Assembly: GCF_001039355.2 (NCBI RefSeq)
Contig: NW_019776079.1
Location: forward strand, 824,023 to 888,022
From: Lingula anatina
Taxonomy: Eukaryota > Brachiopoda > Lingulata > Lingulida > Lingulidae
Direction of reading: 5' to 3'
Length of the DNA stretch: 64,000 bases
Shown: in pieces, positions 58,810 through 64,000 of the stretch
Layout: each line of letters starts with the position of its first letter
How positions within the stretch are numbered: the stretch's first letter is position 1
The notes under the pieces: model-generated
What the model was told of the DNA's origin: nothing
The model's input: the letters and a program-made list of their open reading frames with translations, nothing else
Database searches by the model: none
Program-made: the position numbers and the translations under genes

Positions 58810-60433
58810 TGGAGCTTGCTGAATGAGCCGAGGATTGTCGATTGATCCGAATGATAACTCTGTTTACGATTTAATTATCCCAAGCATTGTATTTTTTTGT
58901 AAATCTTTTGTTTTGCTCTTGCTTACAGGTATGTACAAACAAAAATGAAATCTAGGAATTTTGTTTCTAAGTCACAGTAAAAATGTTGGTCAATACAATA
59001 GCTGGCGGGCATGAATGGCCTTTTTCCTTACATTAAAAAAATCTGGATAATTTTGGTTTTATTAATTTATACCGGGACGTCCACTGCAAATAAACCCATT
59101 GTAAATCGAAATCCCAGGATATCTAGATGAGGGGATTGTTTAGAAGTCAGATGACGATAAACTATTATTTAATTTTGATATATTTCATGATTATTTTCTT
59201 TGTGAATACAGTATGTTCATGAGAAACGTATGTAGACATATTGTAAACATGACTGCATCCATGGGCCCCAACTATGTCAGCAGACTTGCTCATCTAGGTT
59301 TGAAAGAATGATGGCTTACATACTATATGAACAATCTTAATAACAAAACATATAGAGCCCAGTTCCTCTTGAATTATGAGGAATAGGGGGCCTTTGGTTC
59401 TATTTTTTCTAACTGGCCCCTATTTCCCCACAGTTTACAAGGGCCTGCTGTGCACTGTGTGAAGTAAGCATAGCAGTTTGTTTCCATATAAAGCTGCAGT
59501 GTGAAAAATAAAACGTCTTTAAAGATGTCTTGAAAGATTTTTTATTGTAAAAACAAAGGAGAAAGTCATGCTGAATAATGGTTGATAATAAAAAACCCTG
59601 ACTATATCAAGATCCTAAACTAGTTTCTAGTGTCTGAGCCCAATATGAAGAACTGGCTGACAACAACTAAAAGGCACTAATAGTAATGTGTGGATAATAT
59701 TCAAGCTTTGGTGTGACCACCATGTATATTCTTCCATTTAAAATGCATATAATTTCTATCCAATAACCTTTTCTCATTTAACTGGGTAGAATGCATATAT
59801 CACATATTACAGTTTACATAGTATAAACTTCAGTGTCTTGTGTCTAAGACTCACAAATAAATTGCACATTCCTGTTTAGTAAAAGTATGTGAAAAAATAC
59901 TTAAGCAGTTGGTAAATTTTCATTTTACCTATTCTAACTTGTACATGAAAGGTCTAAAGATAGATGTCTCATATGTATATGTATGTATATATATGTATAT
60001 ATATATATATATATATATTATAGTCGATGTTGGAAATGACCTGAATGAACAAAATTGCACTCATTTTGAAAATTAGAGACTTTTTTCTGATAATGTTAAG
60101 ATCTTTTGATGGAGGATGGCATGGTTCTGCTGTATGGGAAGCATGAAAATGTAATTTTTAAAAATATGCTCTTTTTTCCTTTTAGTAAATGAAAAAAGCA
60201 AATGCTCTATCTCGCTGACACTCAGTTTGTAAACTGAAAAATAGGCTTTTACAAAAAAGGAAGACCAATTCAAATATATATTTTTGCATTGATGAACAAT
60301 GAAGACCATCAGAACAGTCCTAATTTTTCAATTACAGAACAATAAATTCTGTTTCTTTTGCTTGATCTCTACAAATGAATTATGAAAGCCTACAATAATC
60401 CAAAATTCCAATTAAATTACATCTGATTACTAC
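58370..60433. other. Intergenic, copy B of 50546-52546
   Basis: It is collinear with 50546-52546 apart from a MITE at 58735-58844, a longer TA/GTAT repeat (about 59976-60018) and small indels. No gene. Confidence 0.7.
58726..58853. mobile_element. MITE copy with 9-bp target duplication (ATCCGAATG), (TA)n inside
   Basis: The element 58735-58844 has the same ends as the TMEM59-upstream copy (CACTCGGAACTACTCGGATG; GAGCCGAGGATTGTCGATTG). It is flanked by ATCCGAATG at 58726-58734 and 58845-58853. A TA run (about 58771-58805) has expanded in the middle. It is absent from the corresponding place in copy A (about 50900). Confidence 0.88.
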
Positions 60434-63030
60434 TCAAAAATCAGAATATGGTTTATGTTTTATCGTGTTTTCTTGTTCCTCTGCTTGTTGAAGCTCAACA
60501 ATTTCACCCCCAGCGACATGCAGGTTTGGATTGTTTATGCTCTCCTTTAACCTGTCCTCCAATATTGAATTAGCAGGCATGCTTGGTAGCAGTATGGGCT
60601 GAGTCTTGACACATTTCACATAGTAAGGACACTTGCTGATGTGGTTGGCCATGTGTGGGTTGCTTTTGAAACCCCAGTGGGTCACTGGACTGAATGCTGT
60701 GCTAAAGCACCATTTCTGTAATAGAAAAAATTGCAGAACGTGAACACAACAGTCGCAACAAAATAATAATCAATTGAATTTGCATGTTATTGTCAAAGTG
60801 AACTATAACAATATAAAATCATGTCAAAAAAGTAACAACTTATATTCACATGTTAATATCAAGGTGAACAATAATGCTGAACATGTTATATTTGAACTGA
60901 GCTATGGTAAAATGACAGCAACCAACAAATAAAATGTAAAATTTGATCATTTGGAAAATCAACATTAGCTGCATACAGTGAATTAAAAGAATCACTCTCT
61001 AAGAAGATACTGGAATAATGTGTACATTTTTCGGAAACTGAGCATTAAAAATTTCATTTGTCACATTTCTAAAATAAAAAAAATGACTGTAAAAATAAAA
61101 ATTAATAAAATATTTACAGAAATGTATAAAACAAAAATTAAGCTTGGTTATGCCTCATATGGCACCCCTCACAAACCTTGTAAGCCACCCGCCAAGTCGC
61201 CTTGCCATCTACCCTCTTTTTCTCCCATTGCTGGATGACAATACCACGTTCTTCCACCAAGTTACAGCATACCTCACGAAGGGTACAGCAAGTTAGCGCC
61301 AAATTACACAGGCTAAAAGAGTCCAGACATCTTCCAATGTCTAACAGTATCTCAAATGGAAGACTAGTCAGCATGTCTCTGGGTGGACCTGTATTAGTGG
61401 AGCATGCTTCTTGACTTGTAGACTGATTGCTTATCGTAACTGCAGAGTTATAATCCCAGGATGTCATAACTTCTGGTGTGGACTCCCGTACCCCTTGCTG
61501 AAGTCCATTATCCTCTTCCTGTTTACCCATATCTACCTCCATGTTCTCAAAGCCATCAACATTTTCATTGAATTTTTGATAGGTCTCTATTGGGATTTCG
61601 GGTTTTAGTCCAAAACTTTCTACAGTGCTGTTGTGTATAACAGTCATTCCTTCATGTTGTGGATGAAACCTTCTCACAGAGTATGGGCAGCCATAATGTG
61701 CCAGTGGACACCTCTGTTCTATCCATCCATTCAGGTTGGCATGGATGTCTCCATGGACATTTTTAAAGTGCCACAAGTATTCATCTCTCCTAAATTCTTG
61801 TGCACACAAGAAAGTGTACATGGACTTGGGCTTTTGCTGGTACCTTGTTATTTGCTCTAGTGTCAGATCTAAGTTGAGTATATTATTCAGTGTAACTGGC
61901 ACTGGAGAAGGGCTGAGAGGTGACTGCATAGGTTTCTCTTTTGAATTTTGGACTGGCACCAAGACAAAGCCATCTTCTTGGCCTAGATTTTTGCTCCTTT
62001 CAACATGAATCTTACCCTCTATTGCTTTCTGTATTTTTGTGTTTTTCTCAGCAGAATCCATTGTGGTGACCTCATCAGTTGTTTCACTTGCCTCTGCTCT
62101 GTGCAATGATTCCCCTGCTTCAGAGAAAGGCACATGGTGGTGTGTTTTACAAAGAGCACACTTGACAAGTGTGATATCTGGATACTGAAATCTACACAGT
62201 CCATCATGTGGTACAGTTTCTACTTCTTCTTCATCTTCACTTGAACTGGTAGAAGTGTCTTTTTCTGTGTCATGTGCTGGGCTGGATACCTGAGGGCTCT
62301 CATTACTATAACTGGTTGACACCACATCCAGGGCAGCAGAAAGAGACTCTGTAGTTTGTCTTGTTGCCTTGTACAACTCACTGAATACACTGCTCTGCAG
62401 GCCAGGGGGGTTCTTGGCGACCTCCCACGGAGCCTCACAATCATCATCAGATATTGTCTGTGATGTCTCATTTGTCTGTTGTTCAGAGGATTCATATGTA
62501 CTGTTGCGTGGTTTCAAGGGGACAGCTGGAAATCTACGGGTGAGATTATTACGTAAGACTCTTCTGGTTTTCTTGGAAACTTTCATAGATTCATTAAGTA
62601 TCCGCTGATCACGTAAAGCAAGAGCAACATCCAGTTGTCCATACTTAGCATGGATACTGTACTTGGCAGCAGTCACCGGAGCTTGCTTTTCCTTAGAATA
62701 CAGTGGCCACCTATTCCACTCCATAGTGCAGTATATCACACTAGCTGGACAGGTTTCCAAGTGTGAACCAAGTTTATAACGAGGCATAATAATTGGACAT
62801 CCATTTTCATAGTTTATACAAGGCACTTTTTCATTTGGACACAATAGTATATGTTCCACAAGTTTGCAGGAATGAAAGTGGGCACCACACCCTTCCTTGC
62901 AATGCATCATGGGACAACTGTTGGCAGTGTCATCTTGAACTCTGCAATGTCTGTTTAGGCATGTTAGACAATGGTCGTGGGGTACTCCATTTCTTTGAAT
63001 GAACTCTGCCAGTACATTGCTTTTCTCACT
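60434..63030 (-). CDS. FBXO30/FBXO40-like F-box protein with TRAF-type zinc finger (5' exon uncertain)
   Basis: A large exon 63030-61177 (618 codons) and a terminal exon 60715-60434 (93 codons plus stop) join in phase. The N-terminal Cys/His-rich TRAF-type zinc finger includes HCLTCLNRHC, CKEGCGAHFHSCKLVEHILL, CINYENGCPIIMPRYKLGSH and IYCTMEWNRWP, the signature of FBXO30/40. An acidic, Ser-rich middle follows. Next are CALCKTHHH, then EYLWHFKNVHGDIHANLNGW with CPLAHYGC, then the F-box LTSLPFEILLDIGRCLDSF and a Cys-containing tail. Such proteins bind SKP1 and act as substrate receptors of SCF ubiquitin ligases; FBXO30 and FBXO40 act in muscle and other tissues. No Met precedes the zinc finger in the large exon, so a short 5' exon is required. 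One possibility is ATG-TTC-ACA-CAG at 63899-63888 followed by GTATTT, which is in phase but unproven. Confidence 0.9.
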
Positions 63031-64000
63031 CTGAAAAGAAAAAAAGACTGTAGATAGAATCATATCCAGTGATAGATCATACAGTGTAATAAAAATTATG
63101 GGTCAATTTACAGTTTTCAGAGTTTTATGCTCTCTTCCTCTGCTATAAATTTTTTGCCACTTTCAATTCTCCGATCCAGGAAGTTGCGAAAAAGTTCATT
63201 ACTTATTTTTTTCCAATCCCCCCCGTTTTTTTCTTTGCGGGATATGAAGGATGAAACATTCAGCAGAGGGAGCTGATTGAAGAGAACTATACTACAAAGT
63301 GACCTTATCTACAAATGATGATTCATGTGAATGTGAAATGCACCCCAATTTTATTTCACAGTAAAACGATAAATAATGTCTTCTTTTTTCATTTTTTAAA
63401 AATCTGAGCCATTCCCTTATGGAATTTTACTTGAAAAACTGCTTTACAAATGCAGTACTGGTTAATTCATATTCTGCAGAATGTGCTAAACAACAATATA
63501 TCTAAGCTGCAATGCTATATTACAATGATGTCAACAGACGATTGATAACCCTTGCTTCTTTTGTTAAACCTCTGGAGTGATTAAAATGCACAGAAAATGA
63601 CTGCAAATCACTAGAAATGATCATTTCATTAATTGCTAGGTCCCAGAAACTGATTTTGCCCTTCAAGTAATGAGGAAATACTGGCCTTTCTGATTAGCTA
63701 GATGGTATGCTCAGCAGGTAACAGCTGGTTCTGGTACACCACCATCTGGTGAACAGGTAAAGAAGCCTGGGGCTTATTAGAAACAAGAATGGGGACTCTA
63801 TTTAACTGTTAACAGAATGAGGGGAACGTTATATTGAATATGTAGACCCTTAAGTTACCATAAGTTTTATATGATTGGTGAAAATACCTGTGTGAACATC
63901 TAGAGGCAAATTAAGCCATAAATGACAAAAAATAAATGTAATCCACTAAAACTGATTTTATAACTTTTTCCATATAAACCTTTTGCAATGGTGTCACAAT
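63031..64000. other. 5' flank/first intron of the FBXO30-like gene
   Basis: AT-rich with no other gene recognised. It contains the candidate 12-nt first coding exon at 63888-63899 (minus). Confidence 0.4.

Overview
Eukaryotic nuclear DNA from an invertebrate animal. Seven animal gene families are recognisable. Their coding exons are short, have GT-AG (once GC-AG) boundaries, and are separated by AT-rich introns of a few hundred bases. Base composition, intron density, the invertebrate-type glycine/GABA-like receptor and transporter, and the many short inverted-repeat elements suggest a marine spiralian (mollusc, annelid or brachiopod). That placement is an inference only. I rebuilt the gene models by hand, checking splice sites and reading phase at every junction.

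Layout: (1) 1-2.2 kb, microsatellites and no gene. (2) 2.2-3.7 kb (+), the first three exons of an SLC22-type transporter, then an N gap at 3935. (3) 4.7-10.0 kb (-), a complete 8-exon Cys-loop anion channel of glycine/GABA-receptor type. (4) 11.9-15.5 kb (-), complete 6-exon TMEM59. (5) 15.5-19.5 kb, repeat-rich, with a foldback element made of degenerate repeats. (6) 19.5-22.8 kb (+), a 5-exon PAPS-dependent sulfotransferase. (7) 23.1-30.4 kb (-), a 15-exon SLC6 glycine-transporter-like gene with one exon block duplicated across an N. (8) 32.4-33.8 kb (-), ribosomal protein uS10/RPS20, divergent from (9) 34.3-43.1 kb (+), 20-exon TM9SF4 with a pair of alternative 44-nt exons. (10) 44.2-50.5 kb (-), complete 17-exon ELP3. 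(11) 52.5-53.8 kb (-), the 3' part of an FBXO30/40-like gene, then an N. (12) 54.0-58.4 kb (-), a second copy of ELP3 exons 1-12. (13) 60.4-63.0 kb (-), the full FBXO30/40-like coding exons.

The ELP3-FBXO30 repeat looks like two haplotypes of one locus placed in tandem by the assembler, not a true duplication. The two copies are truncated in complementary ways at a single N and differ by small indels and insertions.

Functional themes are synaptic inhibition (receptor and transporter about 13 kb apart), secretory or endolysosomal membrane proteins (TMEM59, TM9SF4), sulfation, and translation (uS10, ELP3). Nothing resembles a bacterial operon, a CRISPR array or a clear new multi-gene system. 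The most interesting items are the mutually exclusive exon pair in TM9SF4, the repeated exon end with extra splice donors in TM9SF4 intron 19, the foldback element, a small element with 9-bp target duplications placed just upstream of TMEM59, and the assembly-derived duplications.
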